A DNA stretch of 64,000 nt from Littorina saxatilis (taxonomy: Eukaryota > Mollusca > Gastropoda > Littorinimorpha > Littorinidae). Positions 1-13,229 of this stretch are shown one piece after another. Position numbers and translations under genes: made by a program. The notes under the pieces are model-generated. The model saw only the letters and a program-made list of their open reading frames with translations. It was not told where the DNA came from and did no database searches. The DNA lies in contig NC_090259.1 in the NCBI RefSeq assembly GCF_037325665.1, positions 40,057,723 to 40,121,722 on the forward strand, in the 5' to 3' direction. Position 1 is the stretch's first letter; each line of letters begins with the position of its first letter.

Positions 1-566
1 AGAGAGGAGGGAAAGGGAGAGAAATCGAGATAGGGGGAAAGAGAGATATATATTTGTACTCTAATTTTATTATAAGATAAGAGAGAGGGAGGGGGGGAGA
101 AAGAGGGACCGTGAGAGTTACAGAGAGTGTGAGGGGAGAACAGCGGTAACCTTCCACTACCTAGGGTTTCTTCCCAGCATGACTGTGAGGTCTTGACACG
201 CACCATGCCAAAGACCAACAGAAGACAATTTTAATGATGAACTCGAACTGCCTGAATCTGTGTTGCCTTTCTCATTGCAACTCGGCTGCATGATCACATG
301 CCTGTATTTGTCATGTAAATTCTTACAACCCCGAATACAAAAACAAAACCAGAAAATGACGCCACAGTTTAAACAACAAAAGCATGGCTTTAATTTAAAA
401 TAGCAGCATTAACACCTAAATGTTTGTTATAATGCAGTAAAACTATTACATATCTGATTATTCTTATTCACCTATTTCGTCTCCTATACCCATGTGCGTG
501 TGTTGTATATATGTGCCTCTTGTTTTATGGACTGGGCAAAGGAGCTGCGCCTTCGGCTATCAGTGT

Positions 567-988
567 GACTGTCTTTTAGGGTTTAACGTCCTCTTAGACC
601 AACTGGTCTATATTGGGACAGGTATTGGTAATACGTTGAAGTTATGGTGTGATACTTTGATTCGAACAAGCCCGCTGTGGCTGTCTTCTTCGACACACCA
701 GCATTGGGTTTGTCTCGTCAAAGTATCGAAATACGATCATTATAATCGGAGACGAGAGATGATGCATGCGTGTCTTCGTGTTTTCCAAGCCCTGAGTCTT
801 TCGCTGTGAACGTGGGATTTTTTCGTGCGCATGTGTTCACACGGGGGTGTTCGGACACCGAAGAGAATCTGCACAAAGTTGACTCCGAGAAATAAATCTC
901 TCGCCGAACGTGGGGATCGAACCCACGCTGATAGCGACCAACTGGCTACAAAGCCAGCGCGCTACCAACTGAGCTACCTCCCCGCCGC
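567..988 (-). mobile_element. tRNA-derived SINE, group A2, with target-site duplication
   Basis: On the minus strand a tRNA-like head (box A tagctcagttgg, box B gggttcgatcccc) starts at 986. A conserved gagatttatttctcgg block and a distinctive body follow. The insert is flanked by an 11-bp direct repeat, gctatcagtgt, at 556-566 and 989-999. The same body occurs at 40221-40550. Confidence 0.85.
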
Positions 989-999
989 GCTATCAGTGT

Positions 1000-3190
1000 C
1001 AAGTTACCTAAAGGCAGAGGGGAAGTGTTTAACTAACCGTATCGAGTCAAGCACGCTTTGTCGTGCATTCCGAACGCGTGTACTGGAGTGACTGACAGGG
1101 GCTAGTCTGGACTTGACTGCGCCTGAACTGATGCGTTGTTTCATCGAACACTGTATAGTGTCTATTGACAGTTAAAAAGAGAAGTACGCAAGTCCGAATT
1201 ACAATAGAAAGGGCAAGATGAAGAAACACAAAAGCACGAGGCTCAAATAGGTGCTACCAAAATTAAACAGAAACGTCTCTGGCGAACGTTTTAAACAGTA
1301 TAAGACAGTATAAGCATAATAGTATGTATACAGAATGCTATACAGTCACGCAGTCCTTCTGTTTTACTGTCCGTACTCAGATAACGGATGTTTTAGAGTC
1401 AAATGAGCTGAATCTGTGCGTATGCCTTCAAAGATGGCTTCACACGATTGTAACTAAAACTTATATTCGTAGTCCTACTATTATCCCGCCAGGCACTCCT
1501 TTCAATACTTTTCTTCATATACCACCAATAGTATTATGCTTTTAGATATCGTTGTTAAATGATGTATTTTGATGCTGTTACCGCTCGCTGTCTGTCTCTG
1601 TCTTTAGATATCTCCCTCTCTCTCCCTCTCTTTCTCCTCCTGTCTGTCTTTATTTATCTGTTTCCGCGTCGGTCTCTCCGTCTGTCCCTATCTCTGTCTG
1701 TCTCTATTTGTCTGGTTTAATGCAAGCAATGATAAGTGTATAGCCTTATCTATACATATATAATTAATATATATCATAGATTATATAATGGTATGATACA
1801 TGAAGATTGTATAGGGACTTCTGCTACACTTATGGTGTAAAACACATGGGATGAATCATGCTGTGTTGCTTGAAAGTACAGACTCGAACATCAAAGCATT
1901 TGGTGTCACTCGGTTCAAAATATTAAAATGTATGGTTCGTGCACGTCCAATTTAATTGTGATTAGGCTACACAGCCATAGTATATAGGTTGTGTATATGT
2001 AACATGATGTAATCGGCGTACCGTTTCCGCACAGTCTTCGACTCGACGACTCCATAACCCCACATACACGTGAACATCAATAGATCTCCCAAACTTCTTT
2101 GAATATTTTAATCAAAATGTTTGTAGTACATACTCAGAAGACGACCCTTCAACTCTGTTGAAACAATTCAGGGTGTTTCCGCTAAAAATGTGTCTGTAAA
2201 TCAAGTTCTTAGTTGAAGTTAAACAAAATGATCCTTACATAGCCCGAAAAAGCCCGCGAGGTAAAGGCAGACAAAAACAGTTGTGAGCGCAATCTATAAT
2301 TGTAACCCGTTATGGCGTAGTTGGTATGTCAATGTTCGCCTGTGGTCTCCAAGGTTGCCGTGGGTTAAATCTCATGTTATTTTTTGTGTGTGAAATGTGA
2401 CGCAGGGATCCCTTTGAACCCATTCCTCTTGTTTTTTGATTGTTGGTTAATCATCTTTTATAGTTCATGTTACAAACTTCTTTAATTTGGCAGGTGTTTT
2501 TATTTTTTAATTTTGTATTTATTTTTGGGGTCTTCTTTTACTTCATTCCAGGAGTGGGGTAATAAGCGGGCGGTTTAATGGTCCTTATGGTCCCTTTGTT
2601 TATTTTCGGAGGAGTGGGGGTGGGGGGTGGGGGGTGCCGCTGCTGTCTGCAGGTTATCTAACTCACTAGGCATGACTGTTTCGCTAAATGGAGCAGCAGC
2701 GTCAGTGGGGAACAGGGCACGAGACTGTAGAGTTATGGACCCTCGTGTACAATCAGTGAGAGCCATAGTGAAACACAATATTACACATTTATGAACAACA
2801 CATATTAATTACTTCACGCCATTACCTCAGTTATTCCCATAGTAGCAGAAACATTTTTTGAACATTGTCAAATATACGTCAGGGCTAATAGTCTCGGGTG
2901 CTGTTTTACTTCACAGTTATTTTTCAAGGTTGTCAGTAATATCAGAATAAATATCACACACTTGAATGTTGTCCAAGAGCTTCAAGGCATAGTCACTGAT
3001 GTCATTACTTCAGTTATTGTCAAGATTGTGGGTCATGAGAACTTAATTATAATATTAATAGTTTTATGATAATAATAAAATTAAACAGCAACAAAAAAAT
3101 ACGAAAAAAGTTATAAGTGTATAGTACTTGTCTTACATTATGATAGTCCTGATTTTGTGATAAATCGCCAATTTGCAAGTGCTCTACACA
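1000..3190. other. No gene recognised; AT-rich unique sequence with minor CT-rich stretch
   Basis: Short open frames only, none with convincing splice sites or family features. A CT/CTGT-rich patch covers about 1600-1710. A faint tRNA-like stretch near 2310-2375 is too degenerate to call. Confidence 0.5.
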
Positions 3191-3680
3191 AGGCTAGATG
3201 TTATTAGAGGTCAAGGAGGTCAAATATCACGAAAAGGCGAAGCAACCAGAGCATCGGTGGCTGGCAGAGGAACCTCCCTCCGATTGGGCCACCAGAAGTA
3301 GAGGTGAAAGGAGAGGCTGGTGCAGCGGGGTGCCCGAGCCTCAGAAGGATAATTGGCGATGCAGCAAGGCCATTGATATCAGCGTGAACTTGTTATCAGC
3401 CGATGCCGTTATCGGGTTACAGCCGTAGCCCTTTCGCCGTGGCTTCGCGAGCTAGCACTGTAAGTCAGATGCTGACCACCGGTTCGCGGCGCCACAGGAC
3501 CATGTTTTCAGCGTTCCTTTTCGTGTTGGGATCAAGTTACCGTGCCCTGGCCAAGAACGCTAGCATTGAAGAAGGGAGAGAAAAGTTCTACCTCCCCATC
3601 TTCGGTTTATGTAAACGACTAGGGCTCCTTGCATTAGGAAGTATTCGGATTCTAAATGTTTATTATTATTATCACTAGCA
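3190..3680. other. GC-richer block of unknown origin
   Basis: This roughly 490-bp block is clearly richer in GC than the AT-rich flanks and carries overlapping short open frames. I could not tie it to a gene or named element. It may be a decayed retrocopy or transposon fragment. Confidence 0.3.
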
Positions 3681-3944
3681 ATACTCGTGCTCCTCACGGG
3701 ATGTAACAAATGTTTTATGATTTTCATTAATCACTGATGGTGTGGATATTAAAGTGTATATGCGAATCCATCCCATGATCAATTGCTATTATTGTTGCAA
3801 TGGTCGACTTATCTGTCTGAATCATGACTGATTTATTATTGTATTCATAGCTTCAAAGCGATGGTGATTGGAGTAGATTAGCTCCCCTGATCAGCGAAGC
3901 CTTATTTAACTATCAGTCATATGATAACCACACATATGATGGTA

Positions 3945-4435
3945 AAAACCCTTATAACTTTGGAACCAGCCAACCATTTTTTTTAAATGAAATTAAACAT
4001 GAAGACGCAGGCCATTAGTCCCTTCATGAATTCAAAAGAGAAAAAAATCAACTCGATTTTCTGCGAAAAACATTTCGCTGTGATTTTGTAATTTGTAACT
4101 GCTATTTTGTAGACCCTTCCTCGGAGTATGTAATAAAAAAGGTTTCATTGAAATATTCCCAGAACTTTGGGAGATATGGATGTTTATGCATTGGAGAATC
4201 AAACGCTAAAACCCTTATAACTTTGGAACCAGCCAACCATGTTTTATGAAATTGAACATGAAGACGCAGCACATTAGTCCCTTCAACTTAAAAAAAATTA
4301 ACTCGAATTTGTAAAACATTTCTCGCTGTGACTTGGTATTTTGTACTGCTATTTTGTAGACCCTTCCTCAGAGTATGTAATGAAAAAAGTTTCATTGAAA
4401 TATTCCCAGAACTTTGGGAGATATGGCTGATTATG
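3945..4435. repeat. Tandem duplication, unit about 262 bp
   Basis: cccttataactttggaacc and the following ~230 bases occur at 3945 and again at 4207, with small differences including a shortened middle in the second copy. Both carry tcattgaaatattcccagaa. Confidence 0.85.
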
Positions 4436-4745
4436 TATTTTGACCATCGGGCCCCGTAATGACCTTGACCTTTGACATATCCAATATAAATGTTGCACAC
4501 AATAGGCTATCGTGTGTCTACATCTACCTACAAAGTTTGGTTGAAAAATACTTAGCGGTTCAGGATTTATCGCAGTTCCTATATTGTGACATACATACAT
4601 GCATACTTACGGAATGGAACAATCGCAAACGTTCCCGCTGGATGACGAATTAAATTATAAAAAACGTATCAGTAAAATAAAATAACAATGAACAGCACAC
4701 ATTCCCTGAAAAGTAATGTAGCGTAGGGGAAAGGGAGAAAAAAAG

Positions 4746-4817
4746 TGACACCGCGTGGATTCGAACGTACGTGATTAGAACATGATGAAGCAAGAGTGTC
4801 CTAACCAACTGGCCTAC
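4746..4817 (-). other. tRNA-like sequence (SINE head or tRNA pseudogene)
   Basis: The minus strand reads gtaggccagttggttaggac (box A-like) and then gttcgaatccac (box B) at tRNA spacing, followed by a T run. The arms do not pair well enough to claim a functional tRNA. Confidence 0.45.
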
Positions 4818-5888
4818 AAATAATTTGCAAAAGTTTCAGGGAAAAATACAGCTATGACATTACAAAAACCATAGGCAATGGATGTTCCCGTTTTTGCCAT
4901 TCCAATAAGTAACAACGATAACAACTTGATAGGTTTGAGAGTAAACTTGATTTGACATGATACTGTGTTGTCTAAAGTGTTTATTGGATTCTCGGGCAGT
5001 TTTATCCCGGACGGCTGCATGTCGAGTTTCAGGGGTGCCTAAGGGCTTCCGGCGGTAGGTAAAAATATTTAATGTTCAAATAAACCCACTTAATTAAAAA
5101 ATAAACACATTAGACTCAGCCAGTCCTGATCGAGGTGGCCTCCACTATGCCCATGCAAAAGGAATAACGTGAAAGTTGCCCAGTACCACAGAAATTAGCA
5201 ATTTCGTGTGACTGAGGCTACCAGTACCTGTATTAATATATGAATTATAATTGGCAACGGTAAGCGATTTCACACAGATTAGCGCGGGACAAATATTGAC
5301 AGAATTTTTTTTATCATAACTGCAATGTTCTTCTCCCCCCAAAAAAACCCAACAACAACGCAACACCTCCTCCCTCCCCAACCCCTCAGAAGAACAGGTC
5401 CGACAAACCCCTGCGTCACACAGTAAGCTTTTTTTTTAAATTAACGACGCCAATGGAATTCAATCTCCTGCCTCGGACACTTTCGTTTTGTCACGTTAGG
5501 AGAGCAATTTACCAACTTATCTATTTTGCGTCTTGACAGTTCGCGTGAGTGATATTTTAGTGACTTTTGTGACATATAGACTGACCGGAACAAACGCAAA
5601 CGTCCACCCTCTGGGTGACGAACAACAACACATTTGCATTCAAACGAAGTAGTTTGTTGATCATAGTGCAATTATCCCGTTTGACTTGTGTCTGTTCTCA
5701 ATATGACTAACATATATATGTACTCATTTCTCCCAAATGGGTAAAGCTATTGAAACTCACTTTGGCTATGAGCTCGAGGTCCATGGGAATAAACGCTCAT
5801 AATTATGTCCTGCAGATTGATGACCCTGGTGTCACTCAAAATTATCCCGCCAGGAAATGCTATTTCGTATACATGTACTCAATTGTCT

Positions 5889-6211
5889 AACCGGCACGGT
5901 TGGCCTAGTGGTAAGGCGTCCGGTTGGCCTAGTGGTAAGGCGCCTAGTGGTGGGTTCGAACCCCGGCCGGGTCATACCTAAGACTTTAAAATTGGCAATT
6001 AGTGGCTGATCCGCCTGGCGTCTGGCATTATGGGGTTAGTGCTAGGACTGGTTGGTCCGGTGTCAGAATAATGTGACTGGGTGAGACATGAAGCCTGTGC
6101 TGCGACTTGTGTCTTGTGTGTGGCGCACGTTATATGTCAAAGCAGCACCGCCCTGATATGGCCCTTCGTGGTCGCCTGGGCGTTAAGCAAACAAACAATT
6201 AAACAAACAAA
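5889..6211 (+). mobile_element. tRNA-derived SINE, group C, with target-site duplication
   Basis: The head ggttggcctagtggtaaggc is followed by the group C body and an (AAAC)n tail. It is flanked by ctcaattgtct at 5878-5888 and 6212-6222. The head contains a short internal duplication of the box A region. Confidence 0.9.
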
Positions 6212-6730
6212 CTCAATTGTCTCCAGTAAGGACACAGTTATTTTCTCCGAATTTAAGGCCCCAGTTTGTGGTGATTGATATTGATTTGCTCTGTAGTTTG
6301 ATGATCCTAGTGCCAACATTATCCCGTCAGGCATTGTTTAAATGTTTTCGTTTGCACCCACTTTTCTCCAAAACTGATAAAACTGTTGACACCACTATTA
6401 GGAAGCATGCTCATCGGAGTCGATGCCGAGAAGCTCTGAACTTTGGTGACCCTAGGTACCATATTATCCGGCCATGAAGGGTTTTAATATACTGCTGACC
6501 ATACACCCGTTAGGGTCCATATGTTCTATCAGCCCCAGATACTTTACTTGATTTTTGCTTTCGGTCCAGCCGACTCTTTTGAGCCATATCAGGACCAATC
6601 AGCCCGAGACGAAGACTTTAAATAATAAAACAACAACCACAGCACGAGATGATAAACGGAAAGTATTAGGATCATTATGGTCACTTGTTAATTATTATTT
6701 TGTTACCCCTTTATCACATGCCGGCTATTG

Positions 6731-7064
6731 ATACATGCCATATCATTATTTTTGTTATCAAAACGAATACGTTGTGTGTGTGTATTGTTAGGAAAACTCC
6801 AATCTTTTAGATTAGTTAACAATGTATCAAGAAAAATCACATATTTGAGCGAGTTTCTAGGTGACCCTCTTCGTGATTAGGGACCTAATGTACATCCATA
6901 CATGCCATATCATTATTTTTGTTATCAAAACGAATACGTTGTGTGTGTGTATTGTTGAGAAAACTCCAATCTTTTAGATTAGTTAACAATGTATCAAGAA
7001 AAATCACATATTTGAGCGAGTTTCTAGGTGACCCTCTTCGTGATTAGGGACCTAATGTACATCC
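6731..7064. repeat. Tandem duplication, unit 167 bp
   Basis: Two nearly identical copies (6731-6897 and 6898-7064) start atacatgccatatcatt and end cctaatgtacatcc. The near-identity implies a recent event. Confidence 0.92.
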
Positions 7065-8170
7065 TATTTGATCTTCCATGAATGGGTTCGGTTGATATTT
7101 GAATTTTCTGTAAAAGGGGTCGCTCAGATAATCGTCAAAATGTAACTGACAAGTCCAGTGGCTAACGAAGGAAAGCACCGATCACCATCAAGACTAAATC
7201 ACTACCAGATGTCAGTAGGAATGTTGGTAACTGATCCACTGACCGCTATCATATGTTACTACTCGCGTACATTCCGTAGAGTACCTAGAGACCAATCTAG
7301 AGCATAATTGTATTTCATTCCCTCTGCTAGAACTGACTGGGCTTGCTGATATAAGCAAGCGTTAGTTTGTAACACATTCCCTGGCCCGTCCCAAGAGAAT
7401 ATGAAAGATATATATGCTACACGGAAGCGTTGTATAGACCGAAACAGTTCAAAATAATGATACTGGATTCAGACTTCAAAATTATTGTTTTCATATTAGG
7501 CCTACGAACAATAACTTACATGTTAAGAGAAATAATACATGTATCGAGAGATATTGCTTTTATTCTAGGCTACATCTCTTATGGAGGCATCTTACACACT
7601 CTCTCTCTTTCTTCACCCTCCCATCTCTCTCTCTCCTTCTCTTCCCCTCTATCTCTCTAATATTGACAACACCCCTCATATGATCACTCAACCTCTCCCC
7701 ATCGCCCTCTGTCTCTCACCTTCTTACACACACTCTCTCTTTTCCCAACTCTCCTCTCTCTCCATCTCTCTCTCTCTTCAATAATGACACCCCCCATATA
7801 TCACTCTACTTATCCTCCACTCTCGAATCTCCAAACATTCGGTTGAACGTGATTAACTGGTATCGTACCCCTATGACAGATAATATTCCCTATTCTCTGC
7901 ATTCTCTGCTTGCTGTAATGCTCTTTTTTTTTCAAGCCACATTTCACGTCAACCAACTTTCATCAAGACGTTATTTAAAGCGTCATTGTAGAAATGACAT
8001 TCGGAAATATTAGGGGAATCCCTGTCATAACATTTTTTTCTATTTGTTTCCCATCAGGCATTTTTTGTTTTAATCACAAGTAATATAATACAGACACACA
8101 AAGAGAGACACCTATAGTGACAGCCGCTCTATCATGCTAGGACTGGTGTCAGTATACTATGACTATACGA
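7065..8170. other. No gene recognised; CT-rich low complexity at 7590-7790
   Basis: AT-rich sequence with a pyrimidine-rich patch in which a motif like attgacaacacccc recurs as a degenerate duplication. No splice-bounded coding segment seen. Confidence 0.5.
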
Positions 8171-8176
8171 GGATGT

Positions 8177-8689
8177 CAATCAATCAATCAATATGAGGCT
8201 TATATCGCGCGTATTCCGTGGGTACAGCTCTAAGCGCAGGGATTTATTTATTTTAATTTTATTTTATGCAATTTATATCGCGCACATATTCAAGGCGCAG
8301 GGATTTATTTATGCCGTGTGAGATGGAATTTATTTTACACAATACATCACGCATTCACATCGGCCAGCAGATCGCAGCCATTTCGGCGCATATCCTACTT
8401 TTCACGGCCTATTATTCCAAGTCACACGGGTATTTTGGTGGAAATTTTTATCTATGCCTATTCAATTTTGCCAGGACAGACCCTTTTGTCAATCGTGGGA
8501 TCTTTAACGTGCACACCCCAGTGTAGTGTACACGAAGGGACCTCGGTTTTTCGTCTCATCCGAAAGACTAGCACTTGAACCCACCACCTAGGTTAGGAAA
8601 GGGGGGAGAAAATTGCTAACGCCCTGACCCAGGGTCGAACTCGCAACCTCTCGCTTCCGCAAGTGCGTTACCACTCGGCCACCCAGTCC
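8177..8689 (-). mobile_element. tRNA-derived SINE, group D, near full length
   Basis: The minus strand starts with ggactgggtggccgagtgg and a box B gagttcgaccctgg, followed by a long body containing gatcccacgattgac. It ends in an (ATTG)n tail at the left. The same element is at 47878-48413. Confidence 0.85.
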
Positions 8690-8929
8690 GATGTAAGCCT
8701 CTGCGATTTCAATCTCAGTGTGGCAGTACATTAATCTGCTGACCATAAACAAGGAATGCGTCCAGCTGTCTCTCTAGCTCTCCAGTAGGTTTCTCAGCGG
8801 GCTACCTGCTTGACGACGTTCTAATTGATGGCACGCGAACCGTGTAATGTATAGCCACTGCGCGAGTCGAACCGCTCTACGACTAGCTGCTCCTCTTCAC
8901 GGCCCCCCACCCCCACGTATTCCACGCAT

Positions 8930-9025
8930 CCCTCTCTCTCGCCCTTCCTCTCTCCCCCCCTCCCTCTCTCCCCCCCCTCCCTCTCTCTCCCCCTCCTTCT
9001 TTCTCTCCCTTCCTCTCTCTTTAAC
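8930..9025. repeat. CT-rich low-complexity tract
   Basis: Runs of ctctctcc and cccccc units; mostly pyrimidine on the plus strand. Confidence 0.9.
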
Positions 9026-9438
9026 CTTAATTGTCAATCCGTTTTTCATTGCTAAATTCATACGGATAAATAAAAGCTTGATGATTAGCAAGAATCACCT
9101 CTGATTTGTTATTTGCACTGTCACTGAAGACTAGACCGTCAGTGAAACTTAATACAGTTCGCCACCTGTTTACCTCTTTTTATATTTTAATCCAGACAGC
9201 ATTATCCACCACCACCCATTATATAAACATTCTATTTTGTGTAGTCCCGATATCAATGTTGCAAACCTTTAATAATATAAGAGATTTGATTTATACGTAT
9301 TCCCTGTTTCACTCAATGAATATATATATTCCCTAAAATATCCAGGTAATATACATATTTCCTGGAATTTGGATGCCATTTTTAGACGTATTCCCTGACT
9401 TATATTTAGCATTCAAAAGGAGACACTTTGATGGAGTG

Positions 9439-9444
<6 letters not shown>

Positions 9445-9519
<75 letters not shown>
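9445..9519. repeat. (CT)n microsatellite
   Basis: About 37 uninterrupted CT dinucleotides. Confidence 0.98.
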
Positions 9520-9521
<2 letters not shown>

Positions 9522-9660
9522 GCTTACAAATATAACAACAATTGCATATCAATAAAATTTACAACACAAAATTACACTGTTTGCACCAATGAAGTGAGAA
9601 AAAATGACTTTTATATCAGCAAAATCAACAAGCCGTAATAACTCTAGTTGGCGGGATATA

Positions 9661-9978
9661 TTTTGTTTGTTTGTTTGGTTGGTTGTTTGCTTAACGCCCA
9701 GCCGACCACGAAGGGCCACATCAGGGCGGTGCTGCTTTGACATTTAACGTGCGCCACACACAAGACAGAAGTCGCAGCACAGGCTTCATGTCTCACCCAG
9801 TCACATTATTCTGACACCGGACCAACCAGTCCTAGCACTAACCCCATAATGCCAGACGCCAGGCGGAGCAGCCACTAGATTCCCAATTTTAAAGTCTTAG
9901 GTATCCCTGCCGGGGTTCGAACCCACGACCTCCCGCTCACTGGGCGGACGCCTTACCACTAGGCCACCGTGTTGCGGT
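9661..9978 (-). mobile_element. tRNA-derived SINE, group C, with target-site duplication
   Basis: Inverted group C copy with an (AAAC)n tail at the left and box B gggttcgaaccccgg on the minus strand. The 13-bp flanking repeat ttggcgggatata lies at 9648-9660 and 9979-9991. Confidence 0.9.
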
Positions 9979-10353
9979 TTGGCGGGATATAGTGATCCTT
10001 ACATCGTTCGAAAAAAAACCCAATACAGCTACCCTTTCAAACCATGTTTTTTTGCTTATTTGCTATTGTATTTGGTTGTAATATGTTATATAGAATAGTG
10101 CATGTGAAGGGATATTATATTTTTTAAATATGGAAAAAGTGAAAGCTAATTTAAAATTTATGGACAGATTAATTGATGAAAATGGCTCTCAATAACGACG
10201 CAAAAAGGAATTTTACAGGAGCAAGTGAGATTTTACAAGAACATGTTTGATAAAAATGGGAATTTTGTTGAGGAGGATGCTGAAAGTAAAGTTCTTAATT
10301 CAAATATTCCTCAGTTAAATGACGAACGAAAATATGTTTTGGAAACTGATTTT

Positions 10354-10650
10354 AATAATAATAATAATAATGGACATTTATTAATCGCCCCTTCTCACAA
10401 GAGCTCACGGCGATTTACATATTAATTTCTGCCGTGTGAGATGGATTTTTTTACACAATACATCACGCATTCACATTAGCCAGTAAATCTCAAGCCATTA
10501 CGGCGAATATTTACTTTTTACGGCCTGTTATTCCAAGTCACACGGGTATTTGGAGGACATTTTTTATCTATGCCTATACAATTTTGCCAGGAAAGACCCT
10601 TTTGTCAATCGTGGGATCTTTAACGTGCACACCCATATGCACACCCCAAT
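10354..10650 (-). mobile_element. tRNA-derived SINE group D fragment nested in the LINE
   Basis: Sequence such as gccgtgtgagatgg, atacatcacgcattcaca and gatctttaacgtgcacaccc matches group D bodies at 8.2 and 48 kb. It ends in an (AAT)n run at the left. LINE coding similarity resumes immediately after it, so the SINE is younger. The tRNA head is absent. Confidence 0.82.
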
Positions 10651-10918
10651 ACCGTGTTAGAAATCGGCAGGGCGCTGTCTTTATTAAAAAATGGTTCGTC
10701 ACCAGGTTTAGACGGATTGACTACAAGTTTCATGAATTTTTTTTGGCCTAAAGTAAAAATGATGGTGGTTAATTCCCTTCAAAGTGCATTTAGAGTCGGT
10801 GAATTGTCAGATACTCAGAAAAGAGCAGTTATCACGTTGATCCATAAGGGTAAAGATTTGCCGAGAGATAGCCTTAAGAATTGGAGACCCTATATCTGTA
10901 ACCAATACAGATTATAAA

Positions 10919-11629
10919 ATGCTGGCAAAATGTTTATCGCAGCGCTTATCTGGTGTTATTTCTGACCTCGTGCCAGAAGATCAGACAGGATTTATTAAGG
11001 GAAGAAAGGCAAGTAACTTGATTAGATTAATTGATGATGTCATTAATTACGCTAATGAAAGAAATCAAGCAGGTAATATATTACTTGCGCTTGACTACGC
11101 CCGAGCCTACGATTCCATCTCAAAAGACTATGTGGTCTGGTCCTTTAAAAAAATTGGTTTTGGCGAAACATTTGTTAAATGGATTACAGTTTTAATGACA
11201 AACACCACGAGCTGCATAAATTATATGGGTTGGATTTCGGAAGAAATAAGTGTGAATTCCGGAATCCGTCAGGGATGTCCCCTCTCACCTTTGGCCTTCG
11301 TGCTTGCTGTAGAATTATTAGCAATCAAAATCCGAAGTCACCCCAATATTAAAGGATTTGCCTTACCAGATGTAGGTTTTGCAGAACAAACATCGCGTAT
11401 CTTGAAAATGGCTATGTACGCCGATGACATAACTGTTTTACTTCAAGATAAAAACGACATGGAAACGGTTTTGAAAATCATTGATGATTTCTCCAATATA
11501 TCTCGCTTGAAATTAAATAAAAGTAAAACGGAAGCAATGTGGTTGGGATCGCGTATAAACTGTCAAGAGAAATATTGCGATATTAAATGGAATACCCAGG
11601 TTAAAATCATGGGAATTAGTCAGTTTTAA
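10919..11629 (+). pseudogene. LINE reverse transcriptase core (L1/Tx1-like)
   Basis: RT blocks in order: EDQTGFIKGRKASNLIRLID, LALDYARAYDSIS with the first catalytic Asp, SGIRQGCPLSPLAFVLAVEL, and the catalytic MAMYADDITVLL. All catalytic aspartates are visible. The surrounding ORF2 is fragmented, so autonomous activity is very unlikely. GC content and codon use match an AT-rich LINE rather than the host genes nearby. Confidence 0.9.
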
Positions 11630-12374
11630 AAAGGACATCCCGGCCTCTGAAATTATGGAAAATTGGTCCAAAAGACTTGAAAAAGTTGAACAAATCATTT
11701 GCAGATAGTCAAGAAGAAATTTAAGTATAAGCGGCAAATTATGTATTATTAAGTCCTTCTTAGTTTCACAATTTGTTTACGTTGTGCAGGCGCTTCTTGC
11801 CCCTGTTAAAGTTCTCGATAAGTTGAATACTATTTTGTTCAGATTTCTCTGGAAAAGGAAGTATTCAAATACAAAAGCCGAAATGTATTGTGTAATGTGG
11901 TGGAAGAAGGTGGTATTAACATGATAAACGTCCACGATATGCAGACTTCTTTTTTACTCACATGGGCAGCAAAACTTCAACAACAAAAACATGAACCGTG
12001 GACAACGATTCCATTAAGTCTTTATCAGGTATTGGGAAGAAATTTACTTTGTTTTAAAGCCACAACACCACTAAAACTGTTCCAAGGTATTGAATGCATT
12101 CGATCAAACTTTTGGACAGAAGTTCTCTTAAAATGAATCCATAATAAAGCATTGATTTATGAGAGAGAAGATCGCTTTGGCGATCAATGTTTGTGGAACA
12201 ATATAAAAGTGGTTTATAAAAATAAAAGCTTATATTTTAAAAAAATGGATAGAAGCGCACTTAGATACGGTGAAAGATATTTGGGTTAACGGAGATATGA
12301 TTCCTTTTAACCAGCTGTGCACAAAGATAGGATACAGTCCCTCTAGATTTTTTTAGTACGGCGCAAAGACTGCT

Positions 12375-12989
12375 GTGCGAGCGCTTGCACTTCGCAAAAA
12401 CACAGCCAGCCCGCGAGCAGGCGAACACAATAATGACCTTGACACACGGAACCCTGTGATCATTAACCCCTCCGCGAGAAAGTTTCGCATGCTGATAGTC
12501 CAGTCAAAAGCGAGCGAGCCTTGCGCTGTTACATTTTGGTTACATAAATATCAGGTTAAACTAGATCACAATTATTGGCTGTTAGCAAGCAAATGTACAA
12601 AAGAAGAAAGATTGCGATTGTTACAATGGAAAATATTACATAATATTTATCCCACGAATATATTATTAAAAAAAATTAAAATTAGAGAAACAAAAGTATG
12701 TACATTTTGTAAACACATTGATTATGTTGAACACTTTTTTGGGCAATGTGAGAAGTTGACGAGCTTTTGGGAAAATGTTGTCCATTATATGTTTAGAAAT
12801 ACAGGATCAAATGTGCACCTCTCAGAACACGATGTCTTGTTTGGTTATCAACCTAGTAATATATGCCAAAATAATAAGGTACTTAATCACATTATTTTGA
12901 TTGCAAAAATGTGTATTAGTAAATATAAGTATGGTGATAGATACGATTTGAATATATTGGAAAATGAAATGTACATTGGAAGTATGTGA
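12375..12989 (+). pseudogene. LINE ORF2 C-terminal part (L1/Tx1-like)
   Basis: This 204-codon open segment contains FWLHKYQVKLDHNYWLLASK, EERLRLLQWKILHNIYPTN and the Cys/His motif CTFCKHIDYVEHFFGQC, typical of the region after the RT in Tx1-like ORF2. It ends at a stop before the 3'UTR and poly(A). The displayed first Met is not a biological start. Confidence 0.8.
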
Positions 12990-13229
12990 GTAATGTATAA
13001 GTCGAGATGAGGTGAAGTGATATATGACGTTTGTGAATATTATGAGGGGGTGGGAGAGAGCGGATGGACGAGAATAAGGAAGAAAAAAAAAAGGAGAAAA
13101 AATAAGTAACCATGTATGGCTCCTCAATTGCTTTTTGTATAAACAACCATGCAAACCACAAAAAAAGAGAAAAAAAAGAAACAAGTTTTCTCCAATTTTC
13201 CAATTTAAAAAAAAAAAAAAAAAAAAAAC

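Larger units (their letters stand above)
10110..13227 (+). mobile_element. L1/Tx1-type LINE, 5'-truncated and decayed
   Basis: This piece carries ORF2 from the endonuclease-RT linker (VRFYKNMFDKNGNFVEE) through the RT and the C-terminal region with a CTFCKHIDYVEHFFGQC zinc-knuckle-like motif. A short 3'UTR and a poly(A) run at 13208-13227 follow. The endonuclease and ORF1 are missing, as in typical 5' truncation. The frame shifts near 10895 (NWRP, then a change of frame before DYKMLAK) and is broken again near 11629 and around 12136-12370. A group D SINE has inserted into the linker at 10354-10650. Confidence 0.88.

Noticed and set aside
2310-2375. tRNA-like sequence
   Set aside because: Box A/B-like words are present but the T-arm and acceptor stem do not pair; too weak to annotate.
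3198-3678. Overlapping short open frames as a small gene
   Set aside because: No start context, splice sites or recognisable family; GC shift alone is not enough.
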